Source: Candidatus Aminicenantes bacterium UBA2190
GTDB lineage: Bacteria; Acidobacteriota; Aminicenantia; UBA2199
NCBI GenBank assembly: GCA_002335385.1
Contig: DCVK01000023.1
Location: forward strand, 12,631 to 76,630
DNA: 64,000 nt
Direction: 5' to 3'
Position 1 is the first letter of the stretch; each line of letters opens with the position of its first letter. Below the pieces are notes generated by a model. It had not been told where the DNA came from. It was given only the letters and a program-made list of their open reading frames with translations, and made no database searches. Of this stretch, positions 33,942 through 42,937 are shown in pieces. Made by a program: the position numbers and the translations under genes.

Positions 33942-35996
33942 TTACCAGATGCTCGGGCGCTGCTCGGGAGTACGGAACAGCTTGTCTCCCGGTTGGATGT
34001 CGAAGGTCTTGTAGAATTCGGGGACGTTAAAGGGGGCGCCGTTGACGCGGAACTCGCCCCAGGGGTGGACGTCCTCCTGGATTTTTTTCTTGAGGGCCTC
34101 GGGGCGGATCTTGCCGCGCCACACCTGGGCGAACGAGAGAAAGAAGCGCTGGTCGCCGCTGAAGCCGTCGATGGCCTCGGGCGCTTGCTTGCCCTGCAGC
34201 GAGAGGTGATAGCCGGCCAGCGACATGGTCAGCCCGGCATAGTCGGCGATGTTCTCGCCCAAGCTGAGCTCGCCGTTGACGTGCACGCCGTCCTCGCTGG
34301 TAAAAGCATTGTACTGCTCGACCAGCAGCGTGGTCTGCCCCTTGAACTTCTCGCTGTCCTCCGGTGTCCACCAGTCGCGCATGTTGCCGTCCTTGTCGAA
34401 CCAGCGCCCCTGGTCGTCGAAGCCGTGGCTCATTTCGTGGCCGATGGCCATGCCGATGGCGCCGTAGTTGACCGCGTCGTCGGCGTCGGCGAAGAAAAAA
34501 GGCGGCTGCAGGATGCCGGCCGGGAAGATCATCTTGTTGTACACGGGGTTGTAGCCGGCGTTGACGATCTGCGGCGCCATGTCCCATTTGGTCGCGTCCA
34601 CCGGCTTGCCGAGCTGGTCGAGGTTCTTTTGAAACGCGAACCGCCCGGAGCGGCGCAGGTTGTCCACCAGGGAATCGCGGCCGATCTCCAGCTTGCCGTA
34701 GTCCTCCCACCGGTCGGGATAGCCGACCTCGATGCGCATGGCCAGCAGCTTTTCCAGGGCTTGCTGCCGGGTCTTGTCGCTCATCCAGGAGATCCGGCGC
34801 AGGCGCGCCTCGAAAGCCTTCTTGATGTTGGCCGCCAGCTCGTTCATGCGCTGCTTGCAGGAGGGCGGGAAGTATTTCTCGACGTACATCCGGCCCACCA
34901 GCTGGTCGAGGCTGCCGCTGGTCAGCGAGGTCATGCGTTTCCAGCGCTCTTCGATCTGCTGCGTGCCTTCCATGGCGCGGGAAAAGAAGTTGAAGTTCTC
35001 GTTGACGAAGGCCGAGCTCAGGTAGGGAGCATAGGCGGTGAGAGTCTGCCAGCGCAGGTAGGTCTTCCAGTCGGCGAGGGGGACCTCCCTGAGCATGATC
35101 CCCATCTCCTTGAAGAACCCGGGAGCGGTGACAATGAAGTCGGCGATCTCCGGCCGGCCGATGCTCTGGAGGTAGCGGCTCCAGTCGAAACCGGGGCTGA
35201 GCTCCTGCAGCTGAGCCCGCGACATCTTGTTGTACAAGGCGGGTATGTTGCGCATCTCGACCCGCGTCTTGGAGGCCTTGGCCAGGCGGGTCTCAATGGC
35301 CATGATCGTCCGGGCCGCGGCCGCGGCCTGCCCGGGGTCGTCGCCCAGCAGCTTCAGCATGGCGGTCATGTGGGCCAGGTACTGCTCGCGCAGCTTGCGG
35401 GCGTCAGCGTCGTCGCGGGTGTAGTAGTCGCGGTCGGGCATGCCCAGGCCGGACTGGGCCAGGTAGTAGGCGTAGGCCTTGGAGTTCATCAGGTCGACTT
35501 CGACGCCGGCGCCGAACAGGACCGGGAAGTTCTCGCAGTGGCAGCCGGCGATCAGGTCCTGGATCCCGGTCAGGTCCGTGGTCCCGGCGATGCGGCCAAG
35601 GTCGGCGTTCAGGGGCGCGGCGCCCAGTGATTCGATCCTGGCCTCGTCCATGGCCATGGCATAGAAGTCGCCGACTTTCTGCGCCGCCGTGCTCCTGGCC
35701 GCTGTGGCCGAAACCGCGGCCAGGCTCGCGAAGAGCTCGCGCAGCCGGGCGCGGTTCTGCTCGCGCACCTGGTCGAAGGCGTCGTACTCGCTCTTGTCGG
35801 CGGGCATGGCCAGGCTGCGGATCCAGGCGCCGTTGGCGAAGCGGAAGAAGTCGTCGCCGGGGCGGACCGCGAGGTCCATGTTCTTTTTATCCAATGCCGG
35901 CGGCTCGGCAGTGACCGGCAACAGGGCTGCGGAAAAACAGGCCAGGATAAGGCCGGTGGCCGCGATCATGAAGATGGAAGGGATACCGTGTTTCAT
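33942..35996 (-). CDS. M13-family (neprilysin/PepO-type) zinc metallopeptidase
   Basis: A 684-residue exported protein with a signal peptide (about 1-30). M13 features are complete: the N-terminal PGDDFFRFANGAWI block, the substrate-binding stretch NPVYNKMIFPAGILQPPFF, zinc motif HEMSH in AIGHEMSHGFDDQG, the third ligand in GENIADYAGL, and the C-terminal tail PEQRPSIW. The family cleaves oligopeptides up to about 40 residues. Length is normal for bacterial members. It sits between another zinc peptidase and the DUF5916 barrel, suggesting peptide scavenging at the cell envelope. Confidence 0.94.
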   Translation of the reverse strand: MKHGIPSIFMIAATGLILACFSAALLPVTAEPPALDKKNMDLAVRPGDDFFRFANGAWIRSLAMPADKSEYDAFDQVREQNRARLRELFASLAAVSATAARSTAAQKVGDFYAMAMDEARIESLGAAPLNADLGRIAGTTDLTGIQDLIAGCHCENFPVLFGAGVEVDLMNSKAYAYYLAQSGLGMPDRDYYTRDDADARKLREQYLAHMTAMLKLLGDDPGQAAAAARTIMAIETRLAKASKTRVEMRNIPALYNKMSRAQLQELSPGFDWSRYLQSIGRPEIADFIVTAPGFFKEMGIMLREVPLADWKTYLRWQTLTAYAPYLSSAFVNENFNFFSRAMEGTQQIEERWKRMTSLTSGSLDQLVGRMYVEKYFPPSCKQRMNELAANIKKAFEARLRRISWMSDKTRQQALEKLLAMRIEVGYPDRWEDYGKLEIGRDSLVDNLRRSGRFAFQKNLDQLGKPVDATKWDMAPQIVNAGYNPVYNKMIFPAGILQPPFFFADADDAVNYGAIGMAIGHEMSHGFDDQGRWFDKDGNMRDWWTPEDSEKFKGQTTLLVEQYNAFTSEDGVHVNGELSLGENIADYAGLTMSLAGYHLSLQGKQAPEAIDGFSGDQRFFLSFAQVWRGKIRPEALKKKIQEDVHPWGEFRVNGAPFNVPEFYKTFDIQPGDKLFRTPEQRPSIW

Positions 35997-36094
35997 TTGC
36001 TTCTCCTTTCAGGCGTCAAATGCCAGAAGACATATACGCCCTGCTCCGGAAAAAAGTTGTGCGTGACCGCTGCGGCCTGAAGGAAGAACGCGGA

Positions 36095-36112
36095 GGCGGC
36101 CCGAAGGCCGCC
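36095..36112. repeat. Small GC hairpin between DUF5916 and M13 genes
   Basis: GGCGGCC and GGCCGCC flank a CGAA loop. The hairpin lies in the 234-nt gap 35997-36230, downstream of the DUF5916 gene (minus strand). There is no clear T-run on the minus strand after it, so it could be a weak terminator or an mRNA-stabilising stem. I see no ORF with a ribosome-binding site in this gap. Confidence 0.4.
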
Positions 36113-36230
36113 CCCGGCGGATCTATGGAAAGGGGACCGACAGATGACCGTGATCGGGGCCCGGGAGCGGCGGAACTCCATGCCGCCACCTCCTGACGAT
36201 GATACGTGAGATCGGCGCAAAGGTTACCAC

Positions 36231-38444
36231 TCAGAACTGGTAGCGGTAGCTGACCTTGAAGAACAGGCTCTGGCGCGTCTGGTAGTAGCGGTCGCCGGTC
36301 ACGCCGCGCTGCCAGCCGCCGCCGTTCCAGGACTGGTTCTCGTTCAGCGAGCCGTAGCCGAGATAGATGACCGTGCCGGGGATGTAGGTGAACGAGGCCA
36401 GAAAATCGCCCAGGACGCGCTGGTAGAACGTGTCATACTGGACCAAGCCGCGCACGAAGAGCTTCGGGTTGAACTGGTAGGTCAGGCGGCCGCGCCAGAT
36501 CCCCTGGTCGTAGACCTTTTCGCCGGACTCCGGGCGGCGAAAGCGGCTGCGGGAGTGCTCGGCGAACAGGTTCAGGTTCTTGGTGGGCTGCAGGGTGAAG
36601 TTGGCGTGGAACTGAGTGCGGTGGCCCAAAAAGGGGTCGACCGGGTCGTAGTAGATGGCGTTGCCGAAGCCGTAGCAGGAATGGAGATTCAGCCATTTGA
36701 ACGGCTGCAGGTTGACGCTCAGTTGGGCGGTTGAGCGCTGGAAGGCGCGGCCGGCCCAGCACTCCTGCCCCAGGTAATGGTAGCCGGCGAGTTGTCCCTT
36801 GAGGATGAAGTTGGCCCGGGCTTCGAACATGAGCTCCGTGTCGTCCATGCCGCTGACCTTGTCGCGGATGACGGCGCCGTACACCGTGGGGGTGAAGCCG
36901 AGCAGCCATGGGAGCTTCTTGGCATCGGGGACGAAGCGGTGCTGCAGGTAGAACTTGGCGGCGGTGATGCCGCTGCGCTGGAAGTAGGCGGTGTCCATCT
37001 GAAAACCGGGGGCGATGTCCTCGACCATGGCCAGGACGGCGGAGTTCCCCTTGGAGAACGCGTATTCGGCGGTCAGGTAGCCGCCGTCATTTTCTCCGCC
37101 CGCGTCGGGGCGGTTGGAGAACGACTGGATGTAATTGCCCATCAGCTGGTGGTTCTTGAGGAAGCGGAAGGAGAAATCGGCGGCCAGGGCGCGGTTGTAT
37201 TCCTCGCCGAACTCGCGGCCGCTGTAGAGCAGGCCGACGTAGTTGTCGGTGCCCAACCCCAGCTTGCCGCGGCCGATCCAGTAGGTCGCCATGCGTCCCA
37301 GGTCGGGGTTCTCCTCGCCGTCCCAGGGATTGCCCGGGGAGCGGTCGGCCGAAGCCAGCAGGGCGAACGAGCCCCGTCCCTGCTCGCCGGTCAGGCGCAG
37401 CCCCCACTGCGGATCGACGACGGCGCGCGTGTGCACCGGCAAGGCCATGTTGCCCAGGCCGTCGCCCACGCCGCCCAGGTCGAACAGGTTGCCCGCCTCC
37501 ATGAAGAAGGGGCGCTTCTCCGAGTAGAGCACCGGGTAACGCTGGTTGACCGTGACCTGCATGGCGTCGCTTTCCACCTGGCTGAAGTCGGGGTTCAGCG
37601 TGGCCTCGGCCACGATCGAGGAGGTGATGCCGTACTTGAGGGTAAAGCCCAGGTCGCGGGTCTGGTTTGCTCCGGACCAGGCGGTTGGCGTGAGACGGTC
37701 CCAGCCCGAGGTATACGTGAACGAGGGCAGGGCTTCCAGCACCAGCGGCCGCGACAGCTCGGCGATGCGCACTTCGGCCTGCGAACCGCCGATGCTCTGC
37801 CCCGGCACCAGGTGCGGCCAGGAGCCGCTCATGCCCAGACGGCTGACGCGTCGCCAGAAGACGACCCCCATGCGCACGTCCTTGCCGCTGGCGAAACGGA
37901 TATTCTTCAGGGGCTGGCGGATCTCGACGATATAGCCGTCGGCCACGACCTTGCCCGCGCTGTACCATACCCAGTCGGTGGAGGAGTCCTCCATGTCGCC
38001 GGTGCGGAAAGCGTCGGCCTGGACGCCGCTGGGATTGACGAACAATTCATAGCCATACTTCTTGCCGCCCACGGTGTCCAGCGACAACCCGACCCAGTCA
38101 TCCTCGAAGATGCCGTCGCGCTTGGTCAGCGAGGTCTTGATCTGGTCGGGGCTGCTGTCCAGGCAGTGAAAGGCGAAATAGAGGTTCTGGTCGTCGTAGG
38201 CCAGGTAGGCGCGGGTGCGCTGCGGCAGTTCGTTGCCGTTGACCGGGTTGAAGGTGATCCAAGGGTCGTCGACCACGGCTGCGTTCTTCCATGCCACGTC
38301 GTCCAGTGAGCCGTCCAGCACCGGCGGCGTCGCGGCCTTCACCAGTTCCAACGGACGGATATCCTGCAGGATATGACCGTTGGCCGCGGCGGCCGACCCG
38401 GCCAGCAGCATGATCAGGATGATCCAAAAAAACGCCTTTTTCAT
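36231..38444 (-). CDS. DUF5916 outer-membrane barrel with CBM9-like N-terminal domain
   Basis: A 737-residue protein with a signal peptide (about 1-21). Residues about 30-220 are a CBM9-like sugar-binding domain (PVLDGSLDDVAWKNAAVVDD, RAYLAYDDQNLYFAFHCLDS). The rest is the DUF5916 domain with many amphipathic strands, including TSSIVAEATLNPDFSQVESD and YPVLYSEKRPFFMEAGNLF, hallmarks of the family. It ends in a terminal phenylalanine (SYRYQF), as outer-membrane barrels do. The role is unknown; surface ligand capture is likely. ATG at 38444 follows GGAGG. It lies between two peptidase genes in the same direction. Confidence 0.88.
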   Translation of the reverse strand: MKKAFFWIILIMLLAGSAAAANGHILQDIRPLELVKAATPPVLDGSLDDVAWKNAAVVDDPWITFNPVNGNELPQRTRAYLAYDDQNLYFAFHCLDSSPDQIKTSLTKRDGIFEDDWVGLSLDTVGGKKYGYELFVNPSGVQADAFRTGDMEDSSTDWVWYSAGKVVADGYIVEIRQPLKNIRFASGKDVRMGVVFWRRVSRLGMSGSWPHLVPGQSIGGSQAEVRIAELSRPLVLEALPSFTYTSGWDRLTPTAWSGANQTRDLGFTLKYGITSSIVAEATLNPDFSQVESDAMQVTVNQRYPVLYSEKRPFFMEAGNLFDLGGVGDGLGNMALPVHTRAVVDPQWGLRLTGEQGRGSFALLASADRSPGNPWDGEENPDLGRMATYWIGRGKLGLGTDNYVGLLYSGREFGEEYNRALAADFSFRFLKNHQLMGNYIQSFSNRPDAGGENDGGYLTAEYAFSKGNSAVLAMVEDIAPGFQMDTAYFQRSGITAAKFYLQHRFVPDAKKLPWLLGFTPTVYGAVIRDKVSGMDDTELMFEARANFILKGQLAGYHYLGQECWAGRAFQRSTAQLSVNLQPFKWLNLHSCYGFGNAIYYDPVDPFLGHRTQFHANFTLQPTKNLNLFAEHSRSRFRRPESGEKVYDQGIWRGRLTYQFNPKLFVRGLVQYDTFYQRVLGDFLASFTYIPGTVIYLGYGSLNENQSWNGGGWQRGVTGDRYYQTRQSLFFKVSYRYQF

Positions 38445-38611
38445 GTTTCCTCCGGCGTCTTCCACCCCTATAACGTGCGAACCGGGGTTGAAGTTACACC
38501 TTGAATACGCTGAAAATAAACGTAATGCATTCAGACTTGGGTTCGATTTTTCATTTTAGGCCTAAAGTTTGAGCGGGCTGGAGAAAAGGGGAGAGTGCGT
38601 ATCATAAGAAC

Positions 38612-38657
38612 GGCGGCGGGGATTCGTCCCGCGTCAGCGGGATTCCTCCCCGCCGCC
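38612..38657 (-). terminator. Long GC hairpin after the M3B peptidase gene
   Basis: GGCGGCGGGGA (38612-38622) pairs perfectly with TCCCCGCCGCC (38647-38657), and inside it CCCGC/GCGGG (38628-38632/38637-38641) form a second stem. It begins 15 nt after the M3B stop on the minus strand, where a terminator is expected, but only a short TTCTT follows. The nested design could equally be a protein-binding cruciform. The remainder of 38466-38671 shows nothing codable. Confidence 0.45.
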
Positions 38658-38671
38658 TAAGGGGGGAGGGA

Positions 38672-40597
38672 TCAGAATTTCTTCTGCTTCTTCAGCCGGG
38701 CGACGATCTTCTCCATCTCGCCGACCAGGCTGTCGAAGCGCTTCAGGGCCGCGACGTAGGGCTCGGGCCGGGCCATGTCCACGCCGGCCTTCCTCAGGAT
38801 GTTCAGCGGGTAGTCGCTGCCGCCCGCCTTCAGTACCTCGAGGTAACCGTCGCGCGCATCGCGGTCGCCCCGGGCCACGCTGTCGCTGAGCGCCAGCGAG
38901 GCGATGATGCCGGTACTGTACTGGAACACGTAGTAGTTCATGTAGAAGTGGGGAATGCCGCTCCATTCCGACTGGATGTAGTCGTCGACGCGGCAGACCC
39001 CCTGGTCGTGGCCGTAATACTTGCGGGTCAGTTCCAGGTAGGCGGCGTTGAGCCAGTCGGCGGTCAGGGTCTGTCCCGCTTCCACGCGCCGGTGCATGGC
39101 CAGCTCGAACTCGGCGAACAGGGTCTGGCGGAAGAGGGTGCCGCGGAAGCCGTCCAGGTAATTGTCCAGGATGTACAGCTTGAAGAGGTCGTCCTTTTCG
39201 CTTTTCAGCAGGTGATGCATCAGCATGTGCTCGTTGAAGGTCGAGGCGATCTCGGCCAGGAAGGTCGTGTAGTTCGCGGTGGGGAAGGGCTGGGCCAGGT
39301 CCGAGAAATGGGAGTGCATGGCGTGGCCGAGCTCGTGGGCGGTGGTGGAGACGGCGTCGTAATCGCCGTTGTAGTTGAGCTTGATGTAGGGATGGACGCC
39401 GTAGACGCCGCCCGAATAGGCGCCGCTCTCCTTGCCCTTGTTGGGGTAGAGGTCCATCCAGCGCTCGTCGAAGGCGCGGCGCAGGGCGGCGGCATAGACG
39501 GGGCCCAGCGGCTTCAGCGCCGCCTCGATGGCCCGGCGTGCCTCGGCGAAGGTGAAGGTCTTGTCCACCGCCTGCACCGCCGAGGCGTAGACGTCCTCGT
39601 AGCGGAATTCCGGCAGGCCGAGCATTTTCTGCTTGAGAGCCAGGTAGCGCTGCAGCGCCGGCAGGAAGGCGTGCACCTGGCGGATCAGCTGCTGATAGAC
39701 CTCCGGGGAGATGTCCTCGGAGAAGAGGCGTGCCGCCAGGCAGTCGGGATGCTGGCGGATCTGGGCGTTGAACAGATGCGCCTTGACGGCGCCGTCCTGC
39801 AGGATGGCGTAGGTATTCTCGAATTTCTTCTGGTTCTCCCAGAAGGACTTCATGACCAGGGTGCGGTCGGCGGCGTTCTTGGAGCCGCGCAGGCGCTGGT
39901 AGGCCGCCTGGTCGAGGAGGACTTTTTCCCCGTCGCCCAGGGTGACCTCGGTGCGCGGGGCCTCCACATTGTTCAGCATGCCCGAGGCGTCGGCGGGGAC
40001 GCCGGCGAACAGGCCGGTGAGCGCGGCGATGCGCTGCTGCTCGCTGGGCAGCACGTGCTCCTTCTCGCGCAGGATGCTCTCGATACCGAAGCGATAGGGG
40101 GCCAGCCCGGGCTCGGCCTGGAGAAAGGCGGTGAACGTCTCCGCGCCCAGGGCGAGGACGTCGGGCTGCATGAAGGAGAGTTTGGAGCTCATCTGCACGA
40201 AGCCGCTGCGGATCTCCCCGAGCATGGCCTGGAAGCGGGTGTTGCCCATGTCGGTGTTGGACTGGTGGCTGGCGTAGGAATACAGCCTCGTCCCCCTCAG
40301 CTCGATGTCGCTGACCAGGTCGAGCAGCGCCTTCATGGCGGCGGGGGTCTTCGTCCAGCCTTCGGCCGCTTCGTCGATGCGGGCGATGTCCCCGATCACG
40401 GCCTCCTTTTCGGCCAGCCAGTCGGACTCGGCGGCATAAAGGTCCTCGATCTTCCAGGTGTGCTCCACGGGGACCTGGCTGCGCTCCATCAGGGAATAAT
40501 CGGGGATTTTCTTCACGTCATCGTCCGCCGCCGCCGCCGCCGGCGAAAGCAGCACGGCGCAAACGGCCAGGAAAGCCAAGGGCATCCTCTTGTTCAT
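38672..40597 (-). CDS. Exported oligoendopeptidase F-type (M3B) metallopeptidase
   Basis: A 641-residue protein with a signal peptide (about 1-25) and the M3B/PepF layout: the N-terminal helical lobe from WKIEDLYAAESDW, zinc motif His421-Glu-Leu-Gly-His425 in TTAHELGHAMHSHFS, and the third ligand in TFLAEIASTFNEHML. PepF enzymes are usually cytoplasmic, but Acidobacteriota-type genomes often carry exported copies. AGGAGA precedes the ATG. It is the first gene of the 40.6-31.8 kb minus-strand run of exported peptidases, with a divergent promoter region upstream. Confidence 0.92.
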   Translation of the reverse strand: MNKRMPLAFLAVCAVLLSPAAAAADDDVKKIPDYSLMERSQVPVEHTWKIEDLYAAESDWLAEKEAVIGDIARIDEAAEGWTKTPAAMKALLDLVSDIELRGTRLYSYASHQSNTDMGNTRFQAMLGEIRSGFVQMSSKLSFMQPDVLALGAETFTAFLQAEPGLAPYRFGIESILREKEHVLPSEQQRIAALTGLFAGVPADASGMLNNVEAPRTEVTLGDGEKVLLDQAAYQRLRGSKNAADRTLVMKSFWENQKKFENTYAILQDGAVKAHLFNAQIRQHPDCLAARLFSEDISPEVYQQLIRQVHAFLPALQRYLALKQKMLGLPEFRYEDVYASAVQAVDKTFTFAEARRAIEAALKPLGPVYAAALRRAFDERWMDLYPNKGKESGAYSGGVYGVHPYIKLNYNGDYDAVSTTAHELGHAMHSHFSDLAQPFPTANYTTFLAEIASTFNEHMLMHHLLKSEKDDLFKLYILDNYLDGFRGTLFRQTLFAEFELAMHRRVEAGQTLTADWLNAAYLELTRKYYGHDQGVCRVDDYIQSEWSGIPHFYMNYYVFQYSTGIIASLALSDSVARGDRDARDGYLEVLKAGGSDYPLNILRKAGVDMARPEPYVAALKRFDSLVGEMEKIVARLKKQKKF

Positions 40598-41040
40598 GAT
40601 CGTTTCTCCTGTTCATGGATTCGCATTCTCTATATACGGAAAAAGAGACGCTGGGTTTCGTCAGCAGGGGACCCTCAGAACCGATCCCTGCCGGGATGCC
40701 TCCGGTATCTCCATCAGGGCTCGTCCGGACTGCTGGCGAACCGGGATCGCTTTCTGAAAACCGAAAAAACGGGCTGGAAGATCGTTGAAGACGGGAGCAG
40801 GCCGTGAAAGCGATCGCCGGGATTGAGAAATTCATGGAAATGTGATAAAAAACCGGGTGAGAGGCAGATGGCGAGCACGGCACCCTGCCAGAACGCGGCC
40901 GGATTCATCCGCCGGCATGGGCTTCAGGGCCTTCAGGCGCTGCGGTGACGCTTGTCGGCGAGTGCCGGCGCCCGGGCCGCAGATCCCGCGTCGGGACTGA
41001 AAACCCGAATTTGCGCAGCAGACTCTGAAACGGAGGCACG
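40598..41040. other. 443-nt divergent intergenic region, no supported gene
   Basis: This gap separates the divergent M3B peptidase and exopolysaccharide operons and must contain both promoters. A plus-strand frame ends at 40807 with FLKTEKTGWKIVEDGSRP, which looks protein-like, but it has no start, no ribosome-binding site and no recognisable family. It may be a gene remnant. I see no clear -35/-10 pairs. GGAGG stands 4 nt before the start of the epimerase gene at 41041. Confidence 0.4.
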
Positions 41041-41988
41041 ATGATTGCGATGAAGGAGAAGCGCATCACGGTAACGGGGGGCAAGGGGTTCCTGGGGACC
41101 GTCCTGGTCAATAACCTGCGGCAAGTGCGCGGCTGCGGGCAGGTCACGGCGGCCGATCTCCCGGAGTACGATTTGCGCACTCCGTCCGGCGTCGAGAAGC
41201 TGTTCGTCGAGCAGCGACCCGAGATCGTCATCCACCTGGCGGCCGTGGTGGGCGGCATCGGGGCCAACAGCGAGAACCCGGGCCGGTTTTTCTATGACAA
41301 TGCCATCATGGGCATCCAGCTGCTGCATCAGGCCCATCTGCGCCAGGTGGAAAAATTCGTCGCCCTGGGGACCATCTGCTGCTATCCCAAGTTCACGCCG
41401 GTGCCTTTCCGCGAGGAGGACCTCTGGAACGGCTACCCGGAAGAGACGAACGCCCCTTATGGGCTGGCCAAGAAAATGCTCCTGGTGCAGTCGCAAGCCT
41501 ACCGTCAGCAATACGGCTTCAACTCCATTTTTCTTATGCCCGTGAACCTGTATGGTCCCGGGGACAATTTTTCCCCCCAGAGCTCCCATGTCATTCCCGC
41601 CCTGATCAAGAAGTGCATGGACGCCATCGCCACGGGCGCGGACGAGATCCGGGTCTGGGGGACAGGCAACGCCTCGCGCGAATTCCTTTATGTCGAGGAT
41701 GCCGCCGAGGGGATCGCGCTGGCCGCCGAGCGCTACGACAAGCCCGAGCCGGTCAACCTCGGCGCCGGATTCGAGATCACCATCCGCGAGCTGGCGGAGC
41801 GCATCGCCGCCCTCACCGGTTTCTCGGGGAGGATCGTCTGGGATGCCGGCAAGCCCGACGGCCAGCCGCGGCGGATGCTCGACACGTCGCGGGCGCGCAG
41901 CGAGTTCGGTTTCCAGGCCCGGACGTCGTTTGACGACGGCTTGCGCCGGACCATCGAGTGGTATCGCCACTCCCGCCCTCAGCCATGA
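41041..41988 (+). CDS. GDP-L-fucose synthase-like NAD(P)-dependent epimerase/reductase
   Basis: A 315-residue short-chain dehydrogenase-type enzyme. The nucleotide loop is TGGKGFLG (about 13-20). The GDP-fucose-synthase block GTICCYPKFTPVPF lies before the active-site tyrosine and lysine in PYGLAKK, and PVNLYGPGDNF follows, as in Fcl/WcaG. It should convert GDP-4-keto-6-deoxymannose to GDP-L-fucose, or a close analogue, for the polysaccharide made by the downstream genes. No GDP-mannose dehydratase is in the window, so the precursor must come from elsewhere. A second in-frame ATG at 41050 is possible. Confidence 0.85.
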   Translation: MIAMKEKRITVTGGKGFLGTVLVNNLRQVRGCGQVTAADLPEYDLRTPSGVEKLFVEQRPEIVIHLAAVVGGIGANSENPGRFFYDNAIMGIQLLHQAHLRQVEKFVALGTICCYPKFTPVPFREEDLWNGYPEETNAPYGLAKKMLLVQSQAYRQQYGFNSIFLMPVNLYGPGDNFSPQSSHVIPALIKKCMDAIATGADEIRVWGTGNASREFLYVEDAAEGIALAAERYDKPEPVNLGAGFEITIRELAERIAALTGFSGRIVWDAGKPDGQPRRMLDTSRARSEFGFQARTSFDDGLRRTIEWYRHSRPQP

Positions 41989-42100
41989 CCGTTGCGGGCG
42001 CAGCCGCCGACTCGCCCCCGGCCGCATTCAGCGCCGGGATCTTGATGGCTGTTTCGGGGAGAGGTCTTTCTCTCTGCCGGCGAAGCCGGGAAGCGGCGGC

Positions 42101-42937
42101 ATGAGCCTGTCGATCGTCACCCCCAGCCTGGACATGCTGCCCTTTCTGAAATGCTGCGCCGCGTCCGTCTCCGACCAGGAGGGCGTCCGGGCGGAGCACA
42201 TCGTCATCGACGGCGGCTCGCGCGACGGCACGGCGGACTGGCTGGCGGCGCAGACGGGGATCGGCTGGATCAGCGAGAAGGACCGCGGCATGTACGATGC
42301 CGTTAACAAGGGCCTGCGCCTGGCGGGCGGCGAACTGCTGGCCTACCTGAACTGCGATGAACAATACCTGCCGGGCACCCTGGCCTTCGCCAGGGAGTTC
42401 TTCGCGAATAATCCCGGCACGGACATCCTTTTCGGCGATTTCCTGGTCACGAGGCCCGATGGTTCCCTTGTCGCCTATCGCAAGTCCTTCGCGCCGAAGC
42501 CGCTGTACATTTACGCCTCCTTTCTCTACACCTACACCTGCACCATGTTCCTCCGCCGCCGTATCATCGATGACGGCTTCTGGTTCGATCCGCGGCTGCG
42601 CGTCGCCGGCGACGCCGAATGGCTGCTGCGCGTGCTGCGCGCGGGCTATGTCGCCCGGCACGTGCGGCGCTATCTGTCCGTTTTCATCGACAGCGGCGCC
42701 AACGCCAGCCGGGGAAAGGCAGCCCTGGCCGCGGCGCGGCGTGAATTCCGCCCGGGCATGCCTGCCTGGCTGCAGGCGGGCCGCTGGCTGGTCAACGGCG
42801 TGCGCCTGCTGGAAAAAGCCTGGCGTGGGAACTATCGCCAGGGGGCGCTGGAATACGACATGTATGCGGTCGGCGGCCCCGGGCGGCGCTCGCATTTCGC
42901 CCCGCGGAAAGCGACCTTCCGCTGGAGGAACGGCTGA
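42101..42937 (+). CDS. Family 2 glycosyltransferase (WcaE-like)
   Basis: A 278-residue GT-A glycosyltransferase. It opens with LSIVTPSLD, and the family motifs are EHIVIDGGSRDGTADWL, EKDRGMYDAVNKGLRLAGGE and the DXD-like AYLNCDEQYLP, close to WcaE and similar GT2 enzymes of capsule clusters. Its partner is probably the GDP-fucose made by the preceding enzyme. The frame stays open upstream through the previous gene, but homology begins at 42101. The ribosome-binding site is weak. It ends in TGATG, overlapping the next glycosyltransferase by one base. Confidence 0.86.
   Translation: MSLSIVTPSLDMLPFLKCCAASVSDQEGVRAEHIVIDGGSRDGTADWLAAQTGIGWISEKDRGMYDAVNKGLRLAGGELLAYLNCDEQYLPGTLAFAREFFANNPGTDILFGDFLVTRPDGSLVAYRKSFAPKPLYIYASFLYTYTCTMFLRRRIIDDGFWFDPRLRVAGDAEWLLRVLRAGYVARHVRRYLSVFIDSGANASRGKAALAAARREFRPGMPAWLQAGRWLVNGVRLLEKAWRGNYRQGALEYDMYAVGGPGRRSHFAPRKATFRWRNG

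Noticed and set aside
38948..40807. Plus-strand ORF of 619 codons antisense to the M3B peptidase
   Set aside because: The composition is typical of the complement of a GC-rich gene; only its last 25 codons beyond the peptidase look protein-like, and these have no start or family.
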